From Shewanella litorisediminis (GTDB taxonomy: Bacteria; Pseudomonadota; Gammaproteobacteria; Enterobacterales; Shewanellaceae): 64,000 nucleotides of DNA. Position numbers and translations under genes: made by a program. The notes under the pieces were generated by a model. That model searched no databases. It was not told the origin of the DNA and worked only from the letters and a program-made list of their open reading frames with translations. Below are positions 26,562-35,020 of the stretch, piece by piece (position 1 is the stretch's first letter; each line of letters begins with the position of its first letter). The stretch spans positions 3,821,501-3,885,500 of the forward strand of contig NZ_CP069213.1 in assembly GCF_016834455.1 (NCBI RefSeq). The letters run 5' to 3'.

Positions 26562-27647
26562 TCAGCCGCGGCGCTCGACCTTACGCACCCAGCCTTCCGG
26601 CGCGGGGCGCAGGCCCTTTTGCATCTCGGTGTACACCTTGTAGATGTGGCTGATGCGCTCACCCACCTTGCCATCGCCCACGGTCACGATACGGCCATCT
26701 TCAAAGATGTAAGAGCCAACGGGGGAGACCACGGCGGCAGTCCCAAAACCACCGGCCTCAACGATGTCACCGGCTTCGATATCGGCAATAAAATCGCTGA
26801 GTTTTACGGTCTCCTGACGCACTTCACAGCCCAGCTCTTTACCCAGAGCCAGAATCGACTCAGAGGTAATGGAGCGCAAAATGGTGTCGGTGAACTCAGG
26901 AATAATCAGGGTGCCATCTTTACGGATATGGAAGTGGTTCATGGCGCCCACTTCTTCGATGTACTGGTTGGTTGAGTCCAGATACAGCACCTGGGCAGCA
27001 CCATGGGCGGCGGCGGCTTTGCCGGCACGCAAGGATGCGGCGTAGTTACCGGCGGCCTTGGAGGCACCAGTGCCACCGGATACGGCGCGGTGGAACTGGG
27101 TGGTAATAAGCAGGCGAATGGCATTGAGGTTTTTGCCATAGTAGGCACCGCTTGGGCTTAACACCACACAGAAGGTGTACTGGTTCGCCGGGCTCACTGA
27201 CAGGCGGTCTTCAGTGGCAAATACAAAGGGGCGGATATAAAGACAGGCACCTTCCTGACGGGGGAACCACAGGCGGTCCACATCAATCAGGGCGTTGATG
27301 GCCTCAAGCTGCACGTCTTCGGGAATATTCGGGATACAGACGATGTCGGCCGAGCGATTAAGGCGCTGGGCGTTTTTGTCGAGACGGAAGGTGTAAATTT
27401 CACCGTCGTCATGCATAAAGGCCTTGGCGCCTTCAAAGATGGACTGGCCATAATGCAGCGCCATGGCGCCGGGCATCATTTCAAAGGGGCCGTAGGGCAA
27501 AATACGGGCGTTCTGCCACTGGCCATCCTTGTAGTCCATCATAAACATATGGTCAGTTCTGAGCTTGCCGAATCCAACGTCTCCCTGAGGTTCAAAGGGC
27601 TCAGTGCGGCGCTCTGATGCGGGTTTTAAATTGTACTTTATATCCAT
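26562..27647 (-). CDS. ilvE: Branched-chain amino-acid aminotransferase
   Basis: A 361-residue fold-type IV PLP enzyme that transfers amino groups between glutamate and leucine, isoleucine or valine. It belongs to the longer eukaryote-like (type II) branch, seen from MDIKYNLKPASER, DGQWQNARILPYGPF and GTGASKAAGNYAASL; the latter lies near the PLP-binding region, and YLDSTNQYIEEVGAMNHF is the core motif. ATG 27647 has AAGGTGG a few bases upstream; an upstream extension to 27851 is non-homologous. Its upstream region contains a MITE-like element 68 bp away, which could affect its promoter. Confidence 0.93.
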   Translation of the reverse strand: MDIKYNLKPASERRTEPFEPQGDVGFGKLRTDHMFMMDYKDGQWQNARILPYGPFEMMPGAMALHYGQSIFEGAKAFMHDDGEIYTFRLDKNAQRLNRSADIVCIPNIPEDVQLEAINALIDVDRLWFPRQEGACLYIRPFVFATEDRLSVSPANQYTFCVVLSPSGAYYGKNLNAIRLLITTQFHRAVSGGTGASKAAGNYAASLRAGKAAAAHGAAQVLYLDSTNQYIEEVGAMNHFHIRKDGTLIIPEFTDTILRSITSESILALGKELGCEVRQETVKLSDFIADIEAGDIVEAGGFGTAAVVSPVGSYIFEDGRIVTVGDGKVGERISHIYKVYTEMQKGLRPAPEGWVRKVERRG

Positions 27648-27715
27648 TGCATACCACCTTGATGACTGACCTTGCAGACTAGGGAGCAGCAGGGATAAAG
27701 TCAATAGCGGCACTA

Positions 27716-28010
27716 AGGAAGGTGCGAACAAGTCCTCGCACAGCTCTGGCTTTGATAGCGACGACAGTTCAAGGCATTCAACTGAAGGCATGGCTGGGCG
27801 CCCCCGCCGTCCTGCTGAAGTTGAATAACGCCGAAATGGTGTTGCTATCAAAGCCCCGTAGGGCGTGGCTTACAGCGGTATCTGCTGCGTTACCTGCTTT
27901 TGAATTCAAAGAGGTGCGAAGGACTAAGGCCATTCGCTGCAAACTGTGCCTTGCATCTATCCACCTTAAGCACACGCAGAGCAAGCACGGGACTTATTCG
28001 CACCTTCCCT
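27716..28010. mobile_element. MITE-like non-autonomous element, 295 bp
   Basis: The ends are inverted repeats: AGGAAGGTGCGAACAAGTCC (27716-27735) and the reverse complement of 27990-28010, which differs by one inserted G and one C/T. TA dinucleotides flank both ends (27714-27715 and 28011-28012), a possible target duplication. Inside, GGCTTTGATAGC (27748-27759) and GCTATCAAAGCC (27844-27855) form a second perfect inverted repeat enclosing ATTCAACT/AGTTGAAT, so the centre can form a cruciform. No transposase is encoded, so mobilisation would need a related IS elsewhere. It fills the gap between ilvE and the divergent CoA-transferase gene. Confidence 0.8.
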
Positions 28011-28048
28011 TATTCCAACAACAAGCTGTAAACCGTTAAGGAAACTCC

Positions 28049-29209
28049 ATGAAACAACCGCTCAAAGGCCTGCGGGTATTGGATCTCTCAAGGGTACTGG
28101 CCGGTCCCTGGTGCAGCCAGTTACTGGCCGATATGGGTGCCGAAGTCATCAAGATTGAACATCCTGACGGCGGCGACGATACCCGCCACTGGGGCCCGCC
28201 CTATGCCGGAGGCCACACCGATGGCGATGCCGCCTATTTTCTTGCCGCCAACCGGGGTAAAAAATCCCTGCTGCTGGATTTGAAAAATCCCGAAGATGTA
28301 GCACGAATTCAAAAGCTTGCCCGCCACAGCGACATACTGCTGGAAAACTTCAAAGTGGGCGGCCTGGCTAAATACGGCTTGGATTATCCAAGCCTTAAGG
28401 CGATAAACCCCAAGCTGGTGTATTGCTCGGTCACCGGCTTTGGCCAGAGCGGCCCGGACGCGCCCCGGGCAGGCTACGACTTTATGATACAGGCCATGGG
28501 CGGGCTGATGAGCCTCACCGGCGACGATACCAGCGAGCCCATGAAAACCGGCGTTGCCATTACCGACCTCTTTACCGGGCTTTATGCCGCCAATGCCATT
28601 CTGGCGGCCATAGTGGCGCGCCAGTCATCACACCTTGGCTGCCATATCGATATGGCGCTGTTTGATGTGCAGCTCGCCATGCTCGCCAATCAGGCGCAAA
28701 ATTTCCTCGCCGCTGGCACCAATCCGCCCCGCCTTGGCAACGCCCACCCCAATATCGTGCCTTACCAGGCCTTTGCCTGCGCCGATGGCCACCTGATTCT
28801 GGCGGTGGGTAACGATGGTCAGTTTGCCCGCTTCTGCGAGCTGGCAGGACTCAATGAACTGCCCCATGACAGCCGCTTTGCCACCAATGCCGGGCGGGTC
28901 AGCCACCGCGAGGCGCTGCTGCCACTGATAAAGGCCGCCATGCTGAGCAAAACCAAGGGCGAGTGGCTTGCGCTGCTTAACGGCGCCGGTGTGCCCGCCG
29001 GACCCATCAATACCGTGGCAGAGGCCCTCGATGAGCCCCAGGCCAAACACAGGCAGATGCAAATAGTGCGTGACTTTAACGGCGAAAGGCTGCCCTTTAT
29101 GGGCAGCCCGCTGAGAATGGATGGTGAGACGCTTAACTCGCCGCTGCCACCGCCACGGCTTGGGGAGCATCAGACCGAACTGCTGGCCTGGCTCGATACC
29201 CTCGAATAA
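28049..29209 (+). CDS. CaiB/BaiF-family (class III) CoA transferase
   Basis: A 386-residue enzyme that moves CoA between carboxylic acids. The N-terminus LKGLRVLDLSRVLAGPWCSQ and the segments VIKIEHPDGGDDTR and RGKKSLLLDLK are family signatures. The catalytic aspartate is expected in GYDFMIQAMGG (residue about 149). AAGGA sits ten bases upstream of ATG 28049. Its substrate cannot be told from sequence; no acyl-CoA partner gene is adjacent. The gene begins 38 bp after the right end of the MITE-like element, so its promoter may lie within that element. Confidence 0.9.
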   Translation: MKQPLKGLRVLDLSRVLAGPWCSQLLADMGAEVIKIEHPDGGDDTRHWGPPYAGGHTDGDAAYFLAANRGKKSLLLDLKNPEDVARIQKLARHSDILLENFKVGGLAKYGLDYPSLKAINPKLVYCSVTGFGQSGPDAPRAGYDFMIQAMGGLMSLTGDDTSEPMKTGVAITDLFTGLYAANAILAAIVARQSSHLGCHIDMALFDVQLAMLANQAQNFLAAGTNPPRLGNAHPNIVPYQAFACADGHLILAVGNDGQFARFCELAGLNELPHDSRFATNAGRVSHREALLPLIKAAMLSKTKGEWLALLNGAGVPAGPINTVAEALDEPQAKHRQMQIVRDFNGERLPFMGSPLRMDGETLNSPLPPPRLGEHQTELLAWLDTLE

Positions 29210-29223
29210 CCCTCATTCTGGCG

Positions 29224-30069
29224 TTAACGATTGAGCCTGGCAGCCTGTCTGCGACCCCGCAGGCAGGCACCCAGCGCCAACAAAGCCAGCGCACCGGCGC
29301 TCAGGCTGCCACCGCCTTCTACTTCAATCACCACCTCTTCCTGGTCATAGTTGGCACTTTCCAGGGGCAGGGCGTACAGACCATCGGTATCGTCGGAGCT
29401 GATGGTGGCCACTATGTCGCTGTAGCCCACTTCATAGAGGTCAATCAGCACATCGTAATGGTCTGTGCCATAGCCCTGGGCCAGGGTGGTCACCACTTCG
29501 TAGTCATCCAGCTCATTGGCGCCGCGAATGTAAAAGGTCTCTGTGGTGAAGTAACGCACCCAGTCACCGCCGTTGCGGCTTAAATACAGCTCGGCATACA
29601 CGGGCACTTGCTCGTCGGGATAGTTGGAATACACATCCGCATCGAAGGTCACCGAAAAACTGCGATGGAAGCCATCGTAGTCCCTGTCTTCAAACAGGCG
29701 GGCAAAGGCATTGTAAAAACTGAAGTCGTGATACACGCCATAGCTTTGCTGGCGGCTGCGCTGCAGTTTGGCGCTGGTTTCTTTCTGCGCCGTTACCTGT
29801 TCACGGGTCTTGGGCTCGGCGGCCACGGCCTGGATTTGCTGCACCCTGGCCTTGAGTTCACTGGCCATGGCGTCGTCCACATAGCGGCTGCTGTCTGGCT
29901 TGTCGCTGAGCTGAGCCCCCACGGCCGACACCATGGGCGCACCAATGGGCGTACCTGTTTGTGTGCCTGCTGCTGTTTCTGCATAGGCCGAGGTGCCCGC
30001 CAGCATCATGGCTGCCATGAGGGTTTTGATACTCAGGGAAGAAACTGTGCCTTGGAATGGAGTCTTCAT
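29224..30069 (-). CDS. GlyGly-CTERM protein, choice-of-anchor H-like
   Basis: A 281-residue exported protein. ATG 30069 (MKTPFQGTVSSLSIK) has GAGGA seven bases upstream and gives a signal peptide ending near TSAYAE. The C-terminus has a glycine-rich GGGSLSAG, a hydrophobic stretch and a basic tail (RGRRQAARLNR), the tripartite GlyGly-CTERM signal recognised by rhombosortase. The central domain (FYNAFARLFEDRDYDGFHR, VYAELYLSRNGGDWVRYF) resembles proteins annotated as choice-of-anchor H. It is likely exported by type II secretion and anchored or released at the surface after processing. No rhombosortase gene is in the window. Confidence 0.82.
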   Translation of the reverse strand: MKTPFQGTVSSLSIKTLMAAMMLAGTSAYAETAAGTQTGTPIGAPMVSAVGAQLSDKPDSSRYVDDAMASELKARVQQIQAVAAEPKTREQVTAQKETSAKLQRSRQQSYGVYHDFSFYNAFARLFEDRDYDGFHRSFSVTFDADVYSNYPDEQVPVYAELYLSRNGGDWVRYFTTETFYIRGANELDDYEVVTTLAQGYGTDHYDVLIDLYEVGYSDIVATISSDDTDGLYALPLESANYDQEEVVIEVEGGGSLSAGALALLALGACLRGRRQAARLNR

Positions 30070-30313
30070 AGTCGCGTCCTCATACTGACTTGTTGAAGCC
30101 ATTAAATCCGCTTCGCCATGAACGCTTCCTGAACGCGGTTTTTGAGTACTTTCAGCCAATGTTCAGCCGTTAACCGCTATCAATATGCCAATGGATTTCC
30201 AGAAACGCCCCCGGATGGCACAACGCATCCTGCGAGTTAAGTCGCTGTTCGCACTTTCCTTTCACGCGGGGGATCTTTTACACTGGCACCATTGATACGC
30301 AGAGAGAAAAGAC

Positions 30314-30616
30314 ATGAAGCACCGGTTTTTGCTGACAATCCTGTTTGGCGCCTGTCTGCAACTGGCGACGCCGGGCACAGCCATGGCGAAGGCCTATGCC
30401 CAGATGAACAATCAGGGCCAGCAGCAGTCGCTTAAGGTCACCAGTGGCGATCAGGCCGCCGGTATGGCCGCCAGCCGCTATCCGGGCCGGGTGCTCAAGG
30501 TCAGCCGCAGTCAGGTGGGTGGCAACCCCGGCTACCGGGTCAAGATGGTCAGCAACGACGGCAAGGTCTTTTACGTATCTGTGGATGCCCGTACCGGACG
30601 GGTTGGGAGAGACTGA
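30314..30616 (+). CDS. PepSY-domain periplasmic protein
   Basis: A 100-residue exported protein: signal peptide MKHRFLLTILFGACLQLA ending near AMAKA, then one PepSY-like domain (AAGMAASRYPGRVLKVSR, YRVKMVSNDGKVFYVSVDA). It is two bases upstream of a response regulator and kinase on the same strand, a gene order repeatedly seen for PepSY proteins with PhoP/PhoQ- or QseB/QseC-like systems. It may modulate the kinase from the periplasm; that is inference from context. Confidence 0.85.
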   Translation: MKHRFLLTILFGACLQLATPGTAMAKAYAQMNNQGQQQSLKVTSGDQAAGMAASRYPGRVLKVSRSQVGGNPGYRVKMVSNDGKVFYVSVDARTGRVGRD

Positions 30617-30618
30617 CA

Positions 30619-31293
30619 ATGCGCCTGTTACTGGTTGAAGACGACGCGGCCCTGGCCGCCAATCTGGGGGATCACCTCAGAGAAAACCTCTACAGCGTGG
30701 ATGTGGCCGCCGACGGCGAGCTGGGGCTGTTTCAGGGGCTGGAATACGACTACGACGCCGCCATTATCGACGTGGGCCTGCCCAAACTCGATGGGATCAG
30801 TCTGGTCACCAAGCTCAGGGCCGAGGGCCGCGAGTTCCCCATCCTTATCCTCACCGCCCGCGACAGCTGGGAAGACAAGGTCGAAGGCCTGGATGCCGGC
30901 GCCGACGACTACCTCACCAAACCGTTTCACCCACGGGAACTGGCCTCGCGCTTAAAGGCCCTTATTCGCCGCAGCGCCGGTAAGGCAAGCCCCATCATCG
31001 AAAACGGCCCCGTTACCCTCAATACCGCCAGCGGCGAAGTGCTGCTTGGTGGCGAGCGGGTCAGCCTATCGGCCTCGGAGTTCCGCCTCCTGCAATTTTT
31101 GATGATGCACCGGGGCGAGGTGCAGTCCAAAACCGTGCTCACCGAGCATATTTACGATCAGGACTTCGACCTCGACTCCAACGTGATTGAGGTGTTTATC
31201 CGCCGGCTGCGTAAAAAGCTCGACCCGGACAACCAGCTCGGGCTGATTGAAACCCTGCGCGGCCAGGGCTACCGGCTGAACCTGCTCAACTGA
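30619..31293 (+). CDS. OmpR/PhoP-like response regulator
   Basis: A 224-residue regulator with receiver residues in LLVEDDAAL, IIDVGLPKLDG (phosphoacceptor aspartate) and TKPFHPRELASRL, then a winged-helix domain (SASEFRLLQFLMMHRGEV, NVIEVFIRRLRKKL). It most resembles PhoP. It follows the PepSY gene by two bases, and its TGA shares a base with the kinase ATG (TGATG), so the three genes form one tight operon. DNA targets are unknown; autoregulation is likely but no site was found. Confidence 0.92.
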   Translation: MRLLLVEDDAALAANLGDHLRENLYSVDVAADGELGLFQGLEYDYDAAIIDVGLPKLDGISLVTKLRAEGREFPILILTARDSWEDKVEGLDAGADDYLTKPFHPRELASRLKALIRRSAGKASPIIENGPVTLNTASGEVLLGGERVSLSASEFRLLQFLMMHRGEVQSKTVLTEHIYDQDFDLDSNVIEVFIRRLRKKLDPDNQLGLIETLRGQGYRLNLLN

Positions 31294-32699
31294 TGTCAGA
31301 CCCAGCCTCTAGGTCAAAGCCTGCGCCAAAGCCTGCGCCTTTATCTCGGCCAAGGCCAACCTCAGGCGTTATCGACCGCTTATCGCTGAAGACCCGCCTC
31401 TTCGTCAGTGCCGCCATTCTGGTGTTACTGCTGCTGCCTGCCCTCGGCATTGCCCTGTTTCAGGCGTTCGAGCGTCAGGCCCTGGCGGGCAGCCGCGACG
31501 AGCTCGGCGCCCTTATCTACTCGGTGCTGGCACAAACCGACGTGATAGACGGCAAGCTGGAAATGCCGCCTTTTCTCAACGAACCCCAATTCAATGTTGA
31601 TGGCTCCGGCCTCTACGCCGAGGTGCGCTCAGGCGAAGGAGAGGTGCTGTGGCGCTCGGGCTCCCTGATTGGCCACGGCGCCATCGATAAGCTGCCCAGC
31701 CCCGCCCCCGGCGCCGATGCCAAGGTGTTTGGCGAAACCACACTCAACGGCGAGCCGCTGTTCGTGATGAGCTTTACCGCGGTGTACGAGAGCAAGGGCG
31801 TGGATGTGCCCTTAAGCATTCATATTCTGAAATCCCAGCAGCGTTACCGCGAGGCACTCACCGAGTTCGAGTCCAGCCTGTGGCGTTATCTGCTGCTGGC
31901 GCTGGCGCTGCTTGCGGTAGTACTTGGCCTGTGGCTGCGCTGGACCCTAAAGCCGCTGTCACGGTTCGAGGCCGAACTAAAGGCCGTCGAGCACGGCGAC
32001 AAGGAGCGCATCGACAGCAACTACCCGGCGGAACTTGGGCCGCTGGTGCATCAGCTCAACTCGCTGTTAACCACAGAGCAAAACCAGCGCAAGCGTTACC
32101 GCAATGCCCTGTCTGACCTGGCCCACAGCTTAAAAACCCCACTGGCGGTGCTGCAAAGCCACCCGGGGCTGGATGAGGCCGTGATGGAGCAGGTGGACAG
32201 CATCAGCCACAGCATCAGCCATCAGCTGAAACGGGCCCAAAGCGCCGGCGCCGCCTCCTGGCACCAGGGGGTGGAAATCCTGCCCCAGGCCGAGCGCTTA
32301 AGTCGTACCTTAAGCAAAATCCACGGCGACAAGGGCATCGACTTCGAGCTTAAGCTCACGGCCGATTTGGTGTTCAAGGGCGATAAGGGCGATTTGACCG
32401 AGCTTTTGGGCAATCTTCTGGATAACGCCTGTAAGGCGGCTCGCTCACGGGTGTGTTTAACCGCCACCAAGCACGATGGCAGGCTGCGACTTATCGTCGA
32501 GGACGATGGCCCCGGGGTGGACGATTCGATGCGGGAGAAGATTTTTGAGCGCGGTATCCGCGCGGATACCTATGATAAGGGCCATGGGATTGGGCTCGCC
32601 ATAGTCCGCGACCTGACAGACGCCTATCAGGGGAAGCTGCGGGTCGAGCGCAGTGATTTGCTCGGCGGAGCGAGGTTTGAGGTGTCGTTTCCTCAATGA
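31293..32699 (+). CDS. PhoQ-like sensor histidine kinase
   Basis: A 468-residue inner-membrane kinase. A proline-rich N-terminus precedes a transmembrane helix near residues 35-60; a periplasmic sensor domain runs to about 190 and a second helix near 192-213. The phosphoacceptor motif is LSDLAHSLKTPLAVLQSHP, in which the HSLKTP form matches PhoQ-type kinases. ATP boxes are LLGNLLDNACKAA, VEDDGPGVDD and GHGIGLAIVRD. The stop at 32699 is followed within 22 bp by the hairpin-array repeat, with no classical terminator in between. Mg2+ or cationic-peptide sensing is known for PhoQ but unproven here. Confidence 0.92.
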   Translation: MSDPASRSKPAPKPAPLSRPRPTSGVIDRLSLKTRLFVSAAILVLLLLPALGIALFQAFERQALAGSRDELGALIYSVLAQTDVIDGKLEMPPFLNEPQFNVDGSGLYAEVRSGEGEVLWRSGSLIGHGAIDKLPSPAPGADAKVFGETTLNGEPLFVMSFTAVYESKGVDVPLSIHILKSQQRYREALTEFESSLWRYLLLALALLAVVLGLWLRWTLKPLSRFEAELKAVEHGDKERIDSNYPAELGPLVHQLNSLLTTEQNQRKRYRNALSDLAHSLKTPLAVLQSHPGLDEAVMEQVDSISHSISHQLKRAQSAGAASWHQGVEILPQAERLSRTLSKIHGDKGIDFELKLTADLVFKGDKGDLTELLGNLLDNACKAARSRVCLTATKHDGRLRLIVEDDGPGVDDSMREKIFERGIRADTYDKGHGIGLAIVRDLTDAYQGKLRVERSDLLGGARFEVSFPQ

Positions 32700-32720
32700 C
32701 GTGAGAGTCGTATTCAGAAG

Positions 32721-33040
32721 GTCGCTAGACTTGGCGACTGGAAGTTTTTTTGAGGTCGTTTTTCAAACGACTGAAAGCGATTTTGTTGCTCTTCGAGCAA
32801 CGAGAGATGATAGTCGCTTTGCAAGCGACAGAAGATCGTGGGTCTTCAACCCACACCCGAGGAAAGGGGGCCGTTTCGACAGGCCCCCTTATCCAATCCC
32901 CCAGCGACCCCAGACGAAGCCGACATCCCCTCGGTCTTATGGACGAAATTGGCTAGCGCTTCAGACGCTCATCCCTGATTCGACTGAAGCTGGCTCGGCG
33001 TCCTGCCTCGCCCACACCATTTCGTCCAATGCCCTTCGGC
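32721..33040 (+). repeat. Hairpin-array repeat, copy A
   Basis: Hairpins with 7-bp stems lie at 32721-32738, 32755-32771 (loop TTC), 32785-32801 (TTC), 32813-32829 (TGC) and 32838-32854. The last four are 17 nt long with 7-3-7 geometry, although each stem sequence differs. A 9-bp GC-rich hairpin (32864-32890) follows, then a conserved linker, then a 7-bp stem GCTTCAG/CTGAAGC (32958-32964 and 32984-32990) around a 19-nt loop. Copies B and C on the opposite strand share this order and the core sequence. The element lies between the kinase gene and the AT-rich island, in 621 bp without a supported gene. Confidence 0.8.
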
Positions 33041-33062
33041 GGCTTCGATTGGGGAAAAAGCT

Positions 33063-33174
33063 GGTGCAATCTGCGAGTGAAGTGTTATGCCTGTCCTCAC
33101 TCTTTTCGGCCGCTTCAAGCGGGATTGAGGTAAGGTGTAATCCGTGAGGGAAGTGTTAGGGCTGCCCTAACTCA
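33063..33174 (+). repeat. Imperfect 40-bp direct repeat with another 7-3-7 hairpin
   Basis: 33063-33102 and 33134-33173 agree at about 32 of 40 positions. Between them lies CCGCT-TCA-AGCGG (33110-33122), also present at the far end of copy B. The second unit includes GTTAGGG-CTG-CCCTAAC (33155-33171), a further 17-nt hairpin. This stretch borders the island on its left. Confidence 0.6.
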
Positions 33175-33274
33175 TATTACCTTCACTCAACGCAATAGAC
33201 GAAACGGCTTCGAATTGGAAATAAGTAGAAGGTCGATCTTCAAGTAAAATGTTATCTAAGTCTTGAAATTTGGT

Positions 33275-33280
33275 TATACT
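33275..33280 (+). promoter_or_regulatory. Possible -10 box of the sce7726-like gene
   Basis: TATACT lies 41 bp upstream of ATG 33321 in AT-rich sequence. A TTATCT sits 17 bp further upstream as a weak -35. Base composition makes chance matches likely. Confidence 0.25.
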
Positions 33281-33320
33281 TGCCATCTTACTCAAAAATT
33301 AGAGTTCTACACCGTAGAAA

Positions 33321-33932
33321 ATGACAGAATTCCAGATAAAGAAAAGACTTATAGGATACCTTTTAGAAAATAACCCTTCTATTCTTTTAGCCTGTGAACT
33401 ACGGTTTCTAGATGGGAGAAGGAGAGCTGACGTAGCATTGATCGATAATAACTTGGCGTCTGGATTTGAAATAAAGAGTGAAAATGACTCAATTGACTCA
33501 TTAAATGAACAGCTAGAAGATTATAAAAAGTACTTTGACTATGTCAGTGTTGTTTGTGAGAAATCCAATATTGCCGCTATTAGAAATAAAATAAATAAAA
33601 ATTATGGGATAATTTTAGTAACAGAAAATTCAATTAAAGCTATCAGAAAGCCAAAACATTTTAAACTATTGTCAAAAAGAGCGTTACTAAACTCAATGGA
33701 CCTCACAAATCTAAAGGAATTTGACAGCTATTCAAAGCTTTCTTCAAAATCAAAGATTATTGACATTTTAGAAAGAAAACACTCACTTTCAAAAATAAAA
33801 GAAATGTCTAGAACAGACCTAATGAAAAAGCTGGAATACAAGAATAAACTCTTCCAATCTGAAAAGATGGAAGAGATTTTCCATGAAGACATTTTAACCC
33901 TTACGAGGGCGTCCCCCCAAAAATTAAGTTAA
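33321..33932 (+). CDS. sce7726-like protein with PD-(D/E)XK-type nuclease motif
   Basis: A 203-residue, lysine-rich soluble protein. Residues 26-52 read like a restriction-endonuclease-fold active site: E26, D37 in RADVALID, and E50-x-K52 in FEIKSEND, followed by a helix LNEQLEDYKKYFDYV. Proteins annotated as sce7726 family share this arrangement and occur in genomic islands. The C-terminal half (about 110-203) has no motif I recognise. The gene is AT-rich, unlike its neighbours outside the island, indicating transfer. It converges on the Beta-family gene, overlapping its end by four bases. Nuclease activity is inferred from the motif. Confidence 0.75.
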   Translation: MTEFQIKKRLIGYLLENNPSILLACELRFLDGRRRADVALIDNNLASGFEIKSENDSIDSLNEQLEDYKKYFDYVSVVCEKSNIAAIRNKINKNYGIILVTENSIKAIRKPKHFKLLSKRALLNSMDLTNLKEFDSYSKLSSKSKIIDILERKHSLSKIKEMSRTDLMKKLEYKNKLFQSEKMEEIFHEDILTLTRASPQKLS

Positions 33933-35020
33933 AGATTCCTTCTTAACTCTACTCTTGTTTTCATGTAATGTGCCATCCTAACGGAAATCCAGTATGCTGG
34001 GCTAATACCATCAGGCTTACCACTTGCAGCTTTAACTATCTGGTTAGACGCCCATGAAGAATCTGTTTTAAAACGAAAGTCTAGCATAACTTCTTTAGCG
34101 CACTTAATATAACCACCTGCGTCACGTCTGTAGCGCTTATAAAAGAAAACATCTTCGATAGCTATATCAATCCTTGGAACGAATGTTCCACCTTTAATTT
34201 CAATTTGCTCTGTATTAATAGATGCGTAGTCACCATACTTTAATGGTAACTGGCTCCGATTCTCTGGATAGGACTCACATATTTTTTGATATAATCTTTC
34301 TTCGTAAATAACAAACTCGCCTGATGAATCCCCTTTACCAGTCGATGCTACATTCGAGGGGAATGATGTACTCATAAGTACTATATCCTCAATTTTTTCA
34401 GAGAACTCATTTATTTCATTAGCTGCTGAAATAAACATATCAGAGAGCCCCTCAAGATCTCTTTCTGCCTCTGCCCGCATATAGTCACAGTCAATAATTA
34501 CAAAAAGCTTTGTGCTACCTTGCAAGCTATTGACAATAGGAGATATGTACTCAGAGTACTCACCTCTTCCCAGGTCGTAAGGAAGTCTAACTGCTAATGC
34601 GGGGTATTTATCTCCAGCTGATATTTTTTGAACAAAACGTTCGACTTCTCTAAATCCAAATTGTTCATCAGCATGAATATGAATCATTGGAATGAGGTTG
34701 CAATCCTGATGCTGTCGAATAAAATGATACCAAGCTTCAAACCCTGAAGTTTCGTCAAGCAAACTTTCAATTTGAGAGTTTATATATTTATCATTTGTGG
34801 TCAAATCCAAGATAAAAGGACGATCTTCTTGAATACTCTTTATTCTCTCCATCCGCTTATAAATATCGCCGTCAGGTGTTTTTAGAGTTTTACGAGACTT
34901 TGTCAACTCATAAATCGGCAACATGTCATTGAAAATATTTGACTCAATATTCTCCATGCATCTCATTTCCGCATCTCGAGTTTTAACCAAAGGGAAATAA
35001 AAGTACTTTTTCATGTTCAT
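33929..35020 (-). CDS. Beta-family protein (T4 beta protein-like)
   Basis: A 363-residue soluble protein. It begins KKYFYFPLVKTRDAEMRCMEN and contains LIPMIHIHADEQFGFREVERF, ALAVRLPYD, VIIDCDYM and a C-terminal HYMKTRVELRR, a pattern I associate with the Beta protein family (PF14350), which also includes sce7725-type proteins. The biochemical role of this family is not established. ATG 35020 overlaps the protease stop as ATGA, so it is translationally coupled to it; a second ATG two codons later is possible. AT-rich composition matches the rest of the island. sce7725- and sce7726-type genes are often neighbours, which supports both calls. Confidence 0.7.
   Translation of the reverse strand: MNMKKYFYFPLVKTRDAEMRCMENIESNIFNDMLPIYELTKSRKTLKTPDGDIYKRMERIKSIQEDRPFILDLTTNDKYINSQIESLLDETSGFEAWYHFIRQHQDCNLIPMIHIHADEQFGFREVERFVQKISAGDKYPALAVRLPYDLGRGEYSEYISPIVNSLQGSTKLFVIIDCDYMRAEAERDLEGLSDMFISAANEINEFSEKIEDIVLMSTSFPSNVASTGKGDSSGEFVIYEERLYQKICESYPENRSQLPLKYGDYASINTEQIEIKGGTFVPRIDIAIEDVFFYKRYRRDAGGYIKCAKEVMLDFRFKTDSSWASNQIVKAASGKPDGISPAYWISVRMAHYMKTRVELRRNL

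Noticed and set aside
27778..27984. 68-codon minus-strand frame inside the MITE-like element
   Set aside because: It lies between the terminal repeats with no ribosome site; similar frames recur in such elements because the element itself is repeated, not because a protein is made.
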